From Bacillota bacterium (lineage in GTDB: Bacteria; Bacillota; Clostridia; Christensenellales; CAG-314): a DNA stretch of 64,000 bases. Location: NCBI GenBank assembly GCA_023458375.1, contig JAEWZT010000003.1, positions 62,001-126,000 on the forward strand, in the 5' to 3' direction. Below, in pieces: positions 25,867 through 35,563 of the stretch. How positions within the stretch are numbered: the stretch's first letter is position 1; every line of letters starts with the position of its first letter. The position numbers and the translations under genes were made by a program. Below the pieces are notes generated by a model. It was not told the origin of the DNA, made no database searches, and saw nothing but the letters and a program-made list of their open reading frames with translations.

Positions 25867-25897
25867 GAAAAAAGGGACTTGTGTAAGCCCCTTTTTT
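25867..25897. terminator. Terminator between convergent genes
   Basis: AAAAAAGGGACTT, a GTG-centred loop and AAGCCCCTTTTTT (one A-C mismatch), followed by T. It serves the XRE pair (+) and the insulinase gene (-). Confidence 0.75.
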
Positions 25898-25917
25898 TAT
25901 ACTAAATATAATGATTT

Positions 25918-28806
25918 TTACAATACGCTGTCAAACAGTTTCTCGTCCTCTTTGATTTTGCCTTGGCTGCCTACCGCCGATATGCAGTTTTGTTCAAGCA
26001 CTTCTTTTACCATAGGCGCAAAGGAGCGTATGTCTTCCTTGGTGCAGGCAAATACTTCTTTTCTCGCTTTTGCCATTTCTTCTTTGCTTATTCCGCACAG
26101 GTAATTTGATAAAGCCTTAACACCCTCTTGTTCGGGCTGCATGGGCATATCAAGGTCTTGGAAAGTGCCTATCAAATATTTGTTGAGTTCCCTGTCGGAA
26201 CAGTTGAAATTTTTCAGATATTCCACAATATTTCTGTAAGTTTGGTAAGTTTCAGCAAGCTTGGGGTCGCGGTAAGAAATAAATATCATTTGGGTGCGTG
26301 AAAGGTTAAGCAGAGCGCCGTATGCGCCCCCCTGAACGCGTATTTTGTTCCATAAATAGTCGGTGGAAAGTATTTTGTCAAGCACCGCCATTTGACCTTT
26401 GTATTTATAACCCAATTTAAGCGTGGAATAGCCCTGCGCGGCATATTGCACGTTGCCCGCGGTTACGAAAGCTTCGTTTTTAACTTTAAGCGCGTATTTG
26501 GCTGCGGGAAGTTTTTTGCCCTCCGCAAGCTTTGAAGTCAAAGCCAAAACCCCGTCGCTTATAGCCGAAAGTTCTTCTACCGAACCCGTTAAAGCAACAG
26601 TTAAGTTTGCCTTTGTGAAAAGTTTTGCGGCAAGTTCCTTTACCTTTTCAATAATTGCTCCGCTTTGGTTTTGATAGTTTGCGATAGCCTTTTTGACAAA
26701 GTCAAAGTAGGTGTAAAGGTTAGCGCTTTCAAAGAACTTCATGCCGTTGGAGTAGTAGCTTCCCACGCGGTACATTGAAATATAGTGACCCGCCTGAGCC
26801 ATATACATCTGACCGCGCGCCTGAGCCATATAAAGTATTTGCGCAATTCTGCCGCTGTCGTCAAAGTTTGTTGAAGTAACCACTTCTTTTGCAAGTTCAA
26901 GCGCCTCATTTGCCTTTGCCTTAGTCATCTTAAACTTGAATTCCAAAAAGGGACGGTGCGCCTCGTCGTTTTTAACGCTGCCGTAGCTTTGGCAGGAAGC
27001 TTTCATTTCCCCCGTATTTATCATTATCTCTTTGCTTAATTCTTCGTAGCCGTATTTTTTTGTGCCGAGTTTGGTTAAAAGCTCCGCTAAAAGCCCCAAA
27101 TAGGGCAGTTCCTCTTCCTTAACGAAAGAAGCGTCAAAAAGCAGGTTTGCGTAAGCTATGCCCGAAGAAAATACGTCGTAGTGCAAAAAGGGCACGCCGT
27201 GCAGCTTGCTTTCACAGGAAAGCGGCGTTTTTCCCTCGCGCTCGATATCGTTTACAGAAAGCAGGGGTATGGTGTTTAGTCCCTCTTCGGTGTCGGGGGC
27301 GGACTGGCGCGCCATTAAAGCCTTGGTTTCCGCCATGATTTTTTCTATTTCTTCCTTTGAAAGGCTCTTTTTGTATGCCGCAAGTTTTTCTTCCAGCGCC
27401 TTATTTTTGCCCTCTGTAAGTCCTTTTTGGGGTTTTAAAACCACCGTCGCGCTGTGGGTATTTTTAAGCATGTATTTTTCAATAAGCTTTTCAAAATAAC
27501 TGCCCTTGCTTTCAACCCTTAGTTTCTCTATCATAGGCTCAAACTTTAAGGGGGCGAAAACGTCGTTTCCGTAGCGCCACTGCGAGAGGCAGTCCATTCC
27601 GTAAAGCAATCCCTTAGGGTATCCGTGCACATTTGCTTCCCTTAAAACAAACTCTTCTTTGTTTAGGCAGGCTTCAATAAGTTTTTTGTCTATTCCCTCT
27701 TTAACTAAACTTGCAAGCTTTTCGCTTATAAGCTTTGCCGCCTCTTCAAGTTTGCCGTCTTTTACGTTGGTGAGGTTTATTATAAGTAAAGGCTGCGCAA
27801 GTTCTTTTTCGTAGCTTGCGCGCGCATCGGCGCAAATCCCCTGACCTATAAGCAAAGGTTTTAAAGGGCTTGCCTCGGTGTTAAGCAAAATATCGCTTAA
27901 TATTTTTAAGGAAAAGTTTAATTCGGGCGAGGCGCCCTCGCTTACGACGTAGCCTAAGGACATGTAATTTTTGTCCTTTTCATCTTCGTTTTCGCCCAAG
28001 GCGTAAGCGCCCTCAAACTTGACGGGCTGTTTTGAGGATGGGGTGGGAACCACTTCCCCCTCAACCTTTTGCGCCGTAAACTTGCAAAGGTATTCTTTTT
28101 CAATGTGTTTTGTAACCCTGTCAAAGTCCACGTTGCCATAAAGGAAGAAACAGGAGTTGCTGGGGTGGTAAAACTTGCTGTGAAAAGCCTTAAAATCTTC
28201 GTATGTGAGGTTGGGGATTTCCTCAGGGTCGCCGCCCGAACTGTGGTTGTAGCAATGCTTGTAAAGCGCCGTTAAAAGCGTTTGCTCAATTACCCTTTGG
28301 GGTGAAGAATAAGCGCCTTTCATTTCGTTATACACTACGCCGTTTATCGTTAGGGGGTCGTTTTCATTTTCCAAATGGTAGTGCCAGCCTTCCTGCAAAA
28401 ATATTTCCTTGTGCTTATAAATATTGGGATAAAACACCGCGTCAAGATATATGTCCAAAATATTCATATAGTCTTGCTCGTTTGCCGACGCGAAAGGGTA
28501 AAAGGTAATGTCGGAACCCGTAAAGGCGTTTAAGAAAGTATTGAGGCTTCCCTTTAAAAGCTCAACAAAAGGCTCTTTGACGGGATATTTTTCGCTTCCG
28601 CACAAAGTGCTGTGTTCAATTATGTGGGGGACGCCCGTGCCGTCTGTAACGGGGGTCTTAAAGCCCACCGCAAAGACCTTGTTGGTGTCGGCGCACTCCA
28701 AATGAAGAAGGTTAGCGCCCGTTTTGTCGTGGCGGTAATAGTAGCCCGTGCCGTTGATTTCTTTTATCGCTTCCTTTTTGATAAGCGAAAAACCGTTTTT
28801 TGCCAT
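25918..28806 (-). CDS. M16C (presequence-protease-like) zinc metallopeptidase
   Basis: 962 residues, the length of single-chain M16C peptidases that digest peptides inside a closed chamber. The inverted zinc motif HIIEH lies at residues 61-65 (His61, Glu64, His65), and the second Glu ligand is in the VVYNEMKGAY segment near 150. The C-terminal half is the catalytically inactive mate domain. No signal peptide, so it is probably cytosolic and degrades small peptides. AAAGGAG precedes the ATG. Monocistronic. Confidence 0.92.
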   Translation of the reverse strand: MAKNGFSLIKKEAIKEINGTGYYYRHDKTGANLLHLECADTNKVFAVGFKTPVTDGTGVPHIIEHSTLCGSEKYPVKEPFVELLKGSLNTFLNAFTGSDITFYPFASANEQDYMNILDIYLDAVFYPNIYKHKEIFLQEGWHYHLENENDPLTINGVVYNEMKGAYSSPQRVIEQTLLTALYKHCYNHSSGGDPEEIPNLTYEDFKAFHSKFYHPSNSCFFLYGNVDFDRVTKHIEKEYLCKFTAQKVEGEVVPTPSSKQPVKFEGAYALGENEDEKDKNYMSLGYVVSEGASPELNFSLKILSDILLNTEASPLKPLLIGQGICADARASYEKELAQPLLIINLTNVKDGKLEEAAKLISEKLASLVKEGIDKKLIEACLNKEEFVLREANVHGYPKGLLYGMDCLSQWRYGNDVFAPLKFEPMIEKLRVESKGSYFEKLIEKYMLKNTHSATVVLKPQKGLTEGKNKALEEKLAAYKKSLSKEEIEKIMAETKALMARQSAPDTEEGLNTIPLLSVNDIEREGKTPLSCESKLHGVPFLHYDVFSSGIAYANLLFDASFVKEEELPYLGLLAELLTKLGTKKYGYEELSKEIMINTGEMKASCQSYGSVKNDEAHRPFLEFKFKMTKAKANEALELAKEVVTSTNFDDSGRIAQILYMAQARGQMYMAQAGHYISMYRVGSYYSNGMKFFESANLYTYFDFVKKAIANYQNQSGAIIEKVKELAAKLFTKANLTVALTGSVEELSAISDGVLALTSKLAEGKKLPAAKYALKVKNEAFVTAGNVQYAAQGYSTLKLGYKYKGQMAVLDKILSTDYLWNKIRVQGGAYGALLNLSRTQMIFISYRDPKLAETYQTYRNIVEYLKNFNCSDRELNKYLIGTFQDLDMPMQPEQEGVKALSNYLCGISKEEMAKARKEVFACTKEDIRSFAPMVKEVLEQNCISAVGSQGKIKEDEKLFDSVL

Positions 28807-28842
28807 TTGAGTTCTCCTTTTTATTGGTTTTATACAGCAAAC

Positions 28843-28871
28843 AGTATCTCATATTTTGACAAGCCTTGCAA
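28843..28871 (-). promoter_or_regulatory. Promoter of the M16C peptidase gene
   Basis: On the minus strand TTGCAA (28866-28871), a 17-bp spacer and GATACT (28843-28848) with a TGA extended element. Confidence 0.5.
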
Positions 28872-29023
28872 TAGCAAAACCTAAATAAAAGGTGAAGATT
28901 TTGTTAATACTTTTCTTCATCTTGCGTTGGGGACAAATGTTGTATATAAAAAAGAAAAATGACGCGGCGCTAAAAATACCTTAACGCGCCGCACAAAATC
29001 GCAAGAAAGTTTTGCCGCTAATA

Positions 29024-29051
29024 TTGCAAAATAAATGTTATTTGTTATAAT
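29024..29051 (+). promoter_or_regulatory. Promoter of the arcB-arcC-aspC operon
   Basis: TTGCAA (29024-29029), a 16-bp spacer and extended -10 TGTTATAAT ending at 29051. It predicts an unusually long leader of about 140 nt. Confidence 0.6.
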
Positions 29052-29114
29052 GGAAATTGACTGGTTTTACAGGAAAAAGATTTTTTAAAACCGCGTTTTA
29101 TAGGACACAAAAAA

Positions 29115-29180
29115 TGCCCGAAACATTGCAGATTTTTTAGGGGTTGAAAAATATTTTCCGAAAAATCGCAGATTCGGGAC
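29115..29180 (+). promoter_or_regulatory. Structured leader upstream of arcB
   Basis: CCCGAA (29118-29123) pairs with TTCGGG (29173-29178), and inside it GATTTTT pairs with AAAAATC. The motif GCAGATT occurs twice within the arm. No T-box specifier or AGGGTGG motif is present. A regulatory RNA is possible but unproven. Confidence 0.35.
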
Positions 29181-29196
29181 AAAAAAAGGAGTTTTT

Positions 29197-30201
29197 ATGA
29201 CTATTGATTTGAAGGGAAGAAGCTTGCTTACTCTGCTTGACTATACGCCCCAAGAGATAAAGTATCTTTTGGACTTAGCGGGCGAGCTGAAAGAAAAAAA
29301 GCATAACGGCATAGTGGGAAGCAGCCTTGTGGGCAGAAACATCGTGCTGCTTTTTGACAAGACAAGCACCCGCACCCGCTGCGCCTTTGAGGTGGCGGCT
29401 ATGGACGAAGGGGGCTGCGTTACCTTTTTGACAAACAGCCAAATGGGCAAAAAAGAGTCGCTTGAAGATACCGCAAAGGTTTTGGGGCGTTTTTACGACG
29501 GAATTGAATACCGCGGCTTTGAGCAGTCGGTCGTAGAACAGCTTGCGCGTTATTCCGGCGTTCCCGTTTGGAACGGACTGACGGATATGTATCACCCCAC
29601 GCAGGTGCTAGCCGACCTTTTGACAATAAGAGAACACGTTAAAAAACCCTTTGAACAAATAAAGTTTGTTTACTGCGGCGACGCCAGAAACAATATGGGC
29701 AACAGCTTGATGATAGGCTGCGCTAAAATGGGTATGCACTTTGTGGCGTTAGCGCCCAAAAGTCTTTTCCCCGCGGAAGAACTTGTCGCCAAAATGCGCG
29801 TTTTATGCAAACAGACGGGGGGCAGCATAACCTTAACGGAAGATATGGCAAACGTTAAAGGCGCCGACGTGCTTTATACCGACGTTTGGGTGTCTATGGG
29901 CGAAGAGGCGCAGTTTGCTTCCCGTATCGCCCTTTTAGAAAAATACCGCGTAACAAAGAAAATGATGGATATGACAAACAACCCCGACGTTATTTTTCTT
30001 CACTGCCTGCCCGCTTTCCACGACCTCAATACAAGCGCGGCAATGGAAGTTTACGAAAAATACGGGTTAAAAGAAATGGAGGTTTCCGACGAAGTGTTCA
30101 AAAGCCCCAACTGCAAAGCTTTTGACGAGGCTGAAAACCGCATGCACACCATAAAAGCCGTTATGGTGGCGACAATCGGGGAACCGCGAAAAAGAGTATG
30201 A
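29197..30201 (+). CDS. arcB: Ornithine carbamoyltransferase (catabolic type by context)
   Basis: 334 residues. The carbamoyl-phosphate loop STRTRC (about 52-57), DMYHPTQVLADLLT, and the ornithine/citrulline signature FLHCLPAFHD identify the enzyme. It interconverts citrulline plus phosphate with ornithine plus carbamoyl phosphate. The stop overlaps the carbamate kinase start by 4 bp, which points to citrulline breakdown for ATP rather than arginine synthesis. Arginine deiminase (arcA) is not next to it. Confidence 0.94.
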   Translation: MTIDLKGRSLLTLLDYTPQEIKYLLDLAGELKEKKHNGIVGSSLVGRNIVLLFDKTSTRTRCAFEVAAMDEGGCVTFLTNSQMGKKESLEDTAKVLGRFYDGIEYRGFEQSVVEQLARYSGVPVWNGLTDMYHPTQVLADLLTIREHVKKPFEQIKFVYCGDARNNMGNSLMIGCAKMGMHFVALAPKSLFPAEELVAKMRVLCKQTGGSITLTEDMANVKGADVLYTDVWVSMGEEAQFASRIALLEKYRVTKKMMDMTNNPDVIFLHCLPAFHDLNTSAAMEVYEKYGLKEMEVSDEVFKSPNCKAFDEAENRMHTIKAVMVATIGEPRKRV

Positions 30202-31124
30202 GGCTTGTAGTGGCATTAGGGGGAAACGCTTTGGGCAACAACCCCCAAGAACAAAAAGAACTTGTAAAGCTGACGGCGTCCTCAATAGTGGATATGATTG
30301 AGCAGGGACACAGCGTGGTGGTTACCCACGGCAACGGTCCGCAGGTGGGTATGATAAATCTTGCGTTTTCCCTTGCCAACGGCGTTGAGGAAAATTCCCC
30401 GCAAATGCCTTTTCCCGAATGCGGCGCTATGAGCCAAGGATATATAGGATACCACCTTCAAAGCGCGCTAGATAAAGAAATGCGCAAACGCGGCATCAAT
30501 AAAAGGGCGCTAAGTATAATTACGCAGGTGGTAGTTGACCAAAGCGACCCCGCTTTTGATAACCCCACAAAACCCATAGGGGCGTTTTACCAAAAAGAAG
30601 CGGCGCAAGAGCTTGCGCGCCAAAAAGGTTACGTCATGAGGGAGATAGAAAACAAAGGGTTCAGGCGGGTGGTGGCTTCACCCAAGCCCGTTGACATTGT
30701 GGAAAAAGAAGGGGTTGCAAAGCTTGTAAAAGAAGGCTTTGTGGTAATAACGGTAGGGGGCGGCGGCATACCGGTAGTTGAAAAAGAAGGCGAATACGTA
30801 GGGGTTGACGCGGTAATTGACAAAGACTACGCCAGCGCATTGGTTGCGAGTTTGCTTGACGCCGACAGGTTTGTAGTTTTAACAGCCGTAGACAAAGTTT
30901 ATATAAACTACGGCAAACCAAACCAAAAGGCGCTTGACGCTTTGACAGTTAAGCAGGCGGAAGAATATATCAAGCAGGGGCAGTTCGGAAAGGGAAGCAT
31001 GCTGCCCAAAGTTGAAGCGGCTTTAAGTTTTGTAAAGCGAAGCAAAAAGCCCGCCGTTATAGCCTCACTTGAAAACTCCGCAAAAGCGTTAAGCGGACAA
31101 TCGGGCACACAAATAACAATATAA
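30198..31124 (+). CDS. arcC: Carbamate kinase
   Basis: 308 residues of the amino-acid-kinase fold. LVVALGGNALG at the N-terminus, VVTHGNGPQVG (about 41-51) and the later VGGGGIPV and DAVIDKDYASALVA segments are the family signatures. It transfers phosphate from carbamoyl phosphate to ADP, giving ATP, ammonia and CO2. Translationally coupled to arcB (ATGA overlap). Confidence 0.96.
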   Translation: MRLVVALGGNALGNNPQEQKELVKLTASSIVDMIEQGHSVVVTHGNGPQVGMINLAFSLANGVEENSPQMPFPECGAMSQGYIGYHLQSALDKEMRKRGINKRALSIITQVVVDQSDPAFDNPTKPIGAFYQKEAAQELARQKGYVMREIENKGFRRVVASPKPVDIVEKEGVAKLVKEGFVVITVGGGGIPVVEKEGEYVGVDAVIDKDYASALVASLLDADRFVVLTAVDKVYINYGKPNQKALDALTVKQAEEYIKQGQFGKGSMLPKVEAALSFVKRSKKPAVIASLENSAKALSGQSGTQITI

Positions 31125-31149
31125 AAATATTTACGAGGTAACAGAAAAA

Positions 31150-32343
31150 ATGGAATTTACAAAAAGAGCGCGCAGCGTTTCGCCCAGCCTTACCCTTGCC
31201 CTTACGGCAAAAACCGCCGAGTTAAAGGAAAAAGGCGTTCCCGTCATTACTTTCGGCGTGGGGGAACCCGACTTTAACACGCCCCAAAGCATCGTTGAGG
31301 CGGGCAAAAAAGCCCTGGATTTGGGGCATACCAAATATACCGCCGCAAGCGGCACTCCGCTGCTTAAAAAAGCAATATGCCAAAAACTATTAAAGGACAA
31401 CGGCTTGACATACGGCGAAAAGCAGATTGTGGTAAGCAACGGCGCCAAGCACTCTTTATATAACTGCATGCAGATTTTGGTGGAAGAGGGGGACGAAGTT
31501 ATAATTCCCGCCCCTTACTGGCTTACTTATCCCGAGCTTGTGGCAATGTGCGGCGGCAAATGCGTCTTTGTCAATTGTTCGCCCCAAAGCGGCTTTATTA
31601 TGAAAGCGGAAGATTTAAGAAAGGCCATAACGCCCAAAACCAAGGTTTTGCTGCTTAATTCCCCAAACAATCCTACGGGCGCGGTATACAGCAAAGAGCG
31701 GCTTGAAGAGATTGTAGCCGTGCTCAAAGATTATCCAAACATTTGGGTAATAAGCGACGAGATTTACGAAAAGCTTGTCTATGAGGGAAACAAGCACTAT
31801 TCCGTTGCGCAATTAGGGCTTTACGACAGAACGATAATTGTCAACGGAATGAGCAAAGCTTATGCTATGACGGGGTGGAGAATAGGCTACTGCGCCTGTC
31901 CCGACAATAAGTCCGCAAGCCTTATGGCGGGGCTTCAATCGCACCAGACAAGCAACCCCAACTCATCTGCCCAATACGCGAGCGCGGCGGCTTTAAGCGG
32001 CGAACAGGGCTTTATAAACGATATGCGCGACGTCTTTGACCAAAGGCGGCAGCTTATGCTTGAAAAACTTTCTTCAATTAAGCACATTAAAGCCGTTAAG
32101 CCAAAGGGCGCGTTTTATGTGATGATAGACGTTTCCGACACCTTCGGCAAAAGTGTTGATGGCAAAAAGATTGAAGGTGCGGTGTCCTTTGCAAACCTTT
32201 TGCTTGAACAGTTTTACGTCGTTACAATTCCCTGCGACGATTTCGGCGCGCCCAACTTTTTAAGGCTTTCCTACGCCACCAACAAGGAAAATATTACCGA
32301 AGGCTTAGAAAGGCTTGCCAAATTTATTAACAAAATAAGCTAA
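31150..32343 (+). CDS. aspC: Class I aspartate aminotransferase
   Basis: 397 residues of PLP fold type I. Lys236 in NGMSKAYAMTGWRIGY is the Schiff-base lysine. SPNNPTGAVYS and the C-terminal FLRLSYATN with the substrate-carboxylate Arg are typical of the bacterial AspB subgroup. It moves amino groups between aspartate (or similar) and 2-oxoglutarate. It follows arcC by 25 bp and is closed by a terminator, so it is the third gene of the operon. It may pass amino nitrogen on to GdhA. Confidence 0.9.
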   Translation: MEFTKRARSVSPSLTLALTAKTAELKEKGVPVITFGVGEPDFNTPQSIVEAGKKALDLGHTKYTAASGTPLLKKAICQKLLKDNGLTYGEKQIVVSNGAKHSLYNCMQILVEEGDEVIIPAPYWLTYPELVAMCGGKCVFVNCSPQSGFIMKAEDLRKAITPKTKVLLLNSPNNPTGAVYSKERLEEIVAVLKDYPNIWVISDEIYEKLVYEGNKHYSVAQLGLYDRTIIVNGMSKAYAMTGWRIGYCACPDNKSASLMAGLQSHQTSNPNSSAQYASAAALSGEQGFINDMRDVFDQRRQLMLEKLSSIKHIKAVKPKGAFYVMIDVSDTFGKSVDGKKIEGAVSFANLLLEQFYVVTIPCDDFGAPNFLRLSYATNKENITEGLERLAKFINKIS

Positions 32344-32384
32344 TAATTATTTTAATTTAAATTACAGCCGATTTTATGCAACAA

Positions 32385-32414
32385 AAAGACTGCCGTTTTA
32401 CGCGGCAGTTTTTT
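32385..32414 (+). terminator. Terminator of the arcB-arcC-aspC operon
   Basis: ACTGCCG, a 7-nt loop and CGGCAGT followed by T6. The next 300 bp to the tdh promoter show no gene. Confidence 0.85.
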
Positions 32415-32718
32415 AATAAAGCAAAACTCAAAAATTACGGATAGATTGCAGAACAGACAAAGGATATAAGTCAATAAGGCAAAAGTCGGAAGACAATTTC
32501 CTTTAAAGTATAGAGTGAGATTTGCCCGACAAAGATTTTTGCGTAATAGGCGAGAAATACCAAAAATTCAGAATTGCTTTAATAAAAGACAGGTTGCAGC
32601 AAACTTGCAGGCTTTTTTAATAATCAAAAAATTAGCCAGCCGATAACCATTTGCTTTTTAAGGAACATAAAAGAAAAAATCTTTCCTAACTTTTTAGAGG
32701 TTTTTCACACAGCGCGTA

Positions 32719-32747
32719 TTGATAATAGCGTTGCTTTGTGTTAAAAT
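32719..32747 (+). promoter_or_regulatory. Promoter of tdh
   Basis: TTGATA (32719-32724), a 17-bp spacer and TAAAAT (32742-32747). GGAGG at 32766-32770 follows. Confidence 0.75.
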
Positions 32748-32781
32748 CAAAGGGTAAATTTTTCTTGGAGGCAAAGGTTTT

Positions 32782-33822
32782 ATGTCAAAAATGGACGCGC
32801 TTGTCAAAAGGTTTCCCCAAAAGGGGCTTGAACTTGAAAGGGTGGAAATACCCCAAATAAAAGAGGGCGAAGCGCTTGTAAAAATAAAAAAGACGGCGAT
32901 TTGCGGCACCGATTTGCATATTTACATGTATGACGAATGGACCGCGAATACTTTAAAACTTCCCATGGTAATAGGGCACGAGTTTGTGGGAGAAATTGCC
33001 GAGATTAAAGGAAACGGCGGTAAGTTCAAGGCAGGCGACGTCGTCTGCGCCGAAGGGCATATTACCTGCGGACATTGCAAAAACTGCCTTGAAGGGAAAA
33101 GACACCTTTGCCCCAACACCACGGGCATAGGGGTAAACAGGCAGGGCATTTTCGCGGAATACGCCGCTATACCTTTGTCAAACCTTTGGCTTACCGACCC
33201 CGAGATAAACCCCGAGCTTTATTCAATATTTGACCCCTTCGGAAACGCTACCCACACCGCGCTTGCATATAGCCTTGTAGGCGAAAACGTGTTGATAACG
33301 GGCGCCGGCTCAATAGGCATTATGACCGCCGCCGTGTGCGAATTTGCGGGCGCAAAAAATATAGTTTTAACGGACGTCAATCCTTATAGGCTGGACTTAG
33401 CCAAAAAGGTGCTTCGCCGCGCGCATGTAATTGACACAGGCAAAGAGAGAATCAAAGACGTGCAAAAGCGCATAGGCATGGGGGAGGGCTTTGACGTGGG
33501 GCTGGAAATGTCGGGCAACGGCAGGGCTTTTTCCGAAATGCTGGAAAATATGATGATGGGGGGCAATATAGCGCTTTTAGGCATTCAAAACAGCGACGCC
33601 AAAATTGACTGGAATAAGGTAGTTTTCGGCAGCCTTAACTTAAAAGGCATTTACGGAAGAAAAATCTTTGAGACTTGGAATAAAATGACGGCAATGCTTA
33701 AAAGCGGGCTTGACATTTCAAGCGTCATTACCCACCGCTTCGGCTACAAAGATTACTTAAAGGGTTTTGAGCTTATGGAAAAGGGTCAATGCGGAAAGGT
33801 TATTTTAAACTGGGAAAAATAG
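32782..33822 (+). CDS. tdh: L-threonine 3-dehydrogenase (zinc medium-chain type)
   Basis: 346 residues. The catalytic zinc site lies in CGTDLHIYMYDEW (Cys41 and following) with GHEFVGE, the structural zinc site is in CGHCKNCLEGKRHLC, and the NAD motif is GAGSIG. It oxidises threonine to 2-amino-3-oxobutyrate, which the downstream Kbl cleaves with CoA. The start ATG is 11 nt after GGAGG. The 240-bp gap to kbl has no clear terminator, so the two may still be co-transcribed. Confidence 0.92.
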   Translation: MSKMDALVKRFPQKGLELERVEIPQIKEGEALVKIKKTAICGTDLHIYMYDEWTANTLKLPMVIGHEFVGEIAEIKGNGGKFKAGDVVCAEGHITCGHCKNCLEGKRHLCPNTTGIGVNRQGIFAEYAAIPLSNLWLTDPEINPELYSIFDPFGNATHTALAYSLVGENVLITGAGSIGIMTAAVCEFAGAKNIVLTDVNPYRLDLAKKVLRRAHVIDTGKERIKDVQKRIGMGEGFDVGLEMSGNGRAFSEMLENMMMGGNIALLGIQNSDAKIDWNKVVFGSLNLKGIYGRKIFETWNKMTAMLKSGLDISSVITHRFGYKDYLKGFELMEKGQCGKVILNWEK

Positions 33823-34062
33823 CAACGCGCTTACCTTGATTTTTGGCAAATATACAATAAAAGCGCCGCAAAACTTTATAAAGGCGGAAATGGAAATCTG
33901 GGGCGCAGGGCTTAAAATATTGAAAATCCCACCGCATTGAGGAAACTAAACGCGCTCAAAAACCGCTTTTCCGTCAAAAAAAGCAAGATAATAGCGGTAT
34001 TTTTCCAAAAAGAAATATAAAAATATCTAAGCGATAGGGCAAAATTATGGAGGTAAAAAAGT

Positions 34063-35253
34063 TTGTTTAAAAAAAGTAAGGAAGTAATTTCAGACGTTTT
34101 AGCGGAAATTAAGGAAAAAAAGCTTTGGAAGGAGGAACGGATAATCACCACCCCCCAAAGCAATATAATAGACACAACTGCGGCAAAAGGCGTGCTCAAC
34201 TTTTGCGCCAACAACTATTTGGGGCTTTGCGACGACAAAAGGATTATTGCCGCGGCAAAACGCAGTTACGACATATACGGTTTCGGTATGAGTTCGGTGC
34301 GCTTTATTTGCGGAACGCAGCAAGTCCACAAAGAGCTTGAAAAAGAGATAAGCGGCTTTTTGCAAACGGAGGACACCATTTTGTATTCCTCCTGCTTTGA
34401 CGCTAACGGCGGGCTTTTTGAAACCATTACGACGGAAGAGGACGCCATTATTTCAGACGAACTAAACCACGCCAGTATAATTGACGGCGTAAGGCTTTCA
34501 AAGGCTTTAAGGCTGCGCTATAAAAACAACGATATGGCAAGCCTTGAAGAAAAGATTAAGGAAGCGGTTGAAAAAGGCGCGCGTCAAAAAATAATCGTTA
34601 CCGACGGCGTGTTTTCTATGGACGGAATTATAGCCAACTTAAAGGGGATTTGCGACCTCGCAGAAAAATATGACTGTTTGGTGGTGGTAGACGACTCTCA
34701 CGCTACGGGCTTTGTAGGCGAAGGGGGCAAGGGCACCCACGAATACAACGGCGTAATGGGCAGGGTTGACATAGTCACCTCAACTTTGGGCAAAGCATTA
34801 GGGGGCGCAAGCGGCGGCTTTACAAGCGGCAAAAAAGAAATTATATCCCTTTTAAGGCAGCGCAGCAGACCATATTTATTCAGCAACACCTTATCTCCCG
34901 CCATAGCATATGCGACGCTTGAAGTGCTTAAAATCTTAAAAAACGACAATTCGCTATGCAAAAAAGTTATGGATAATGCAAAGTATTTCAGGCAAAGTAT
35001 GGAGCAAAAAGGCTTTGAACTTGCGGGGAAGGGGCATGCTATTGTCCCCGTAATGCTTTATGACGCGGCGCTCGCGCAAAAAGCGGCGGAAGAAATGTTA
35101 AAGCGCGGCATATACGTGATAGGTTTTTATTATCCCGTTGTGCCAGAGGGCAAAGCGCGCATAAGGGTGCAGCTTAGCGCCGCGCATACCAAAGAAGACA
35201 TTGACAAATGCGTTAATGCCTTTGCTGAGGTTAAAAAACTGTTAAGCTTTTAA
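34063..35253 (+). CDS. kbl: Glycine C-acetyltransferase (2-amino-3-ketobutyrate CoA ligase)
   Basis: 396 residues of the alpha-oxoamine synthase family. Lys244 in TSTLGKALGGASGG is the PLP lysine, and DDSHATGFVGEGGKGT is the other conserved motif. With Tdh it converts threonine to glycine and acetyl-CoA. The start is TTG at 34063 with GGAGG 9 nt upstream (34049-34053); no ATG in this frame fits. Confidence 0.94.
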   Translation: MFKKSKEVISDVLAEIKEKKLWKEERIITTPQSNIIDTTAAKGVLNFCANNYLGLCDDKRIIAAAKRSYDIYGFGMSSVRFICGTQQVHKELEKEISGFLQTEDTILYSSCFDANGGLFETITTEEDAIISDELNHASIIDGVRLSKALRLRYKNNDMASLEEKIKEAVEKGARQKIIVTDGVFSMDGIIANLKGICDLAEKYDCLVVVDDSHATGFVGEGGKGTHEYNGVMGRVDIVTSTLGKALGGASGGFTSGKKEIISLLRQRSRPYLFSNTLSPAIAYATLEVLKILKNDNSLCKKVMDNAKYFRQSMEQKGFELAGKGHAIVPVMLYDAALAQKAAEEMLKRGIYVIGFYYPVVPEGKARIRVQLSAAHTKEDIDKCVNAFAEVKKLLSF

Positions 35254-35300
35254 ACTTCTCAAACAATTACCGCGTTGATGCGTGAAAAACCTAACATTAG

Positions 35301-35330
35301 AAAAAGGGTAAAACTTTTTACCCTTTTTTT
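35301..35330 (+). terminator. Terminator after kbl
   Basis: AAAAAGGGTAAA, a 4-nt loop and TTTACCCTTTTT, then TT. Confidence 0.85.
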
Positions 35331-35505
35331 GACCTTAATTATTTTTTTATTGCAGTAGCGGGGGCGAAACAGCGGCAGTCCGTGGCTTTTATTTAACTTC
35401 TTGTTTGGTTTGCATTACTATAAACTTTGATTTAGTTGCGCTTGTTTTAAAATCATTGTCAAAAACCGTTTTTTTGGAAAAGTTTTTGCTTTTAAGCTTT
35501 TACCT

Positions 35506-35534
35506 TTGAAAAATACCGCCTTATATGGTATAAT
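35506..35534 (+). promoter_or_regulatory. Promoter of the glycogen operon
   Basis: TTGAAA (35506-35511), a 17-bp spacer and an extended -10 TGGTATAAT (35526-35534). No other promoter of this quality is seen before the four glycogen genes downstream. Confidence 0.8.
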
Positions 35535-35563
35535 TTTTAAATAAAAAAAGGAGGAAGTCCGTT

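Noticed and set aside
29058..29196. T-box leader before arcB
   Set aside because: No AGGGTGGNACCGCG-type T-box sequence or specifier stem found.
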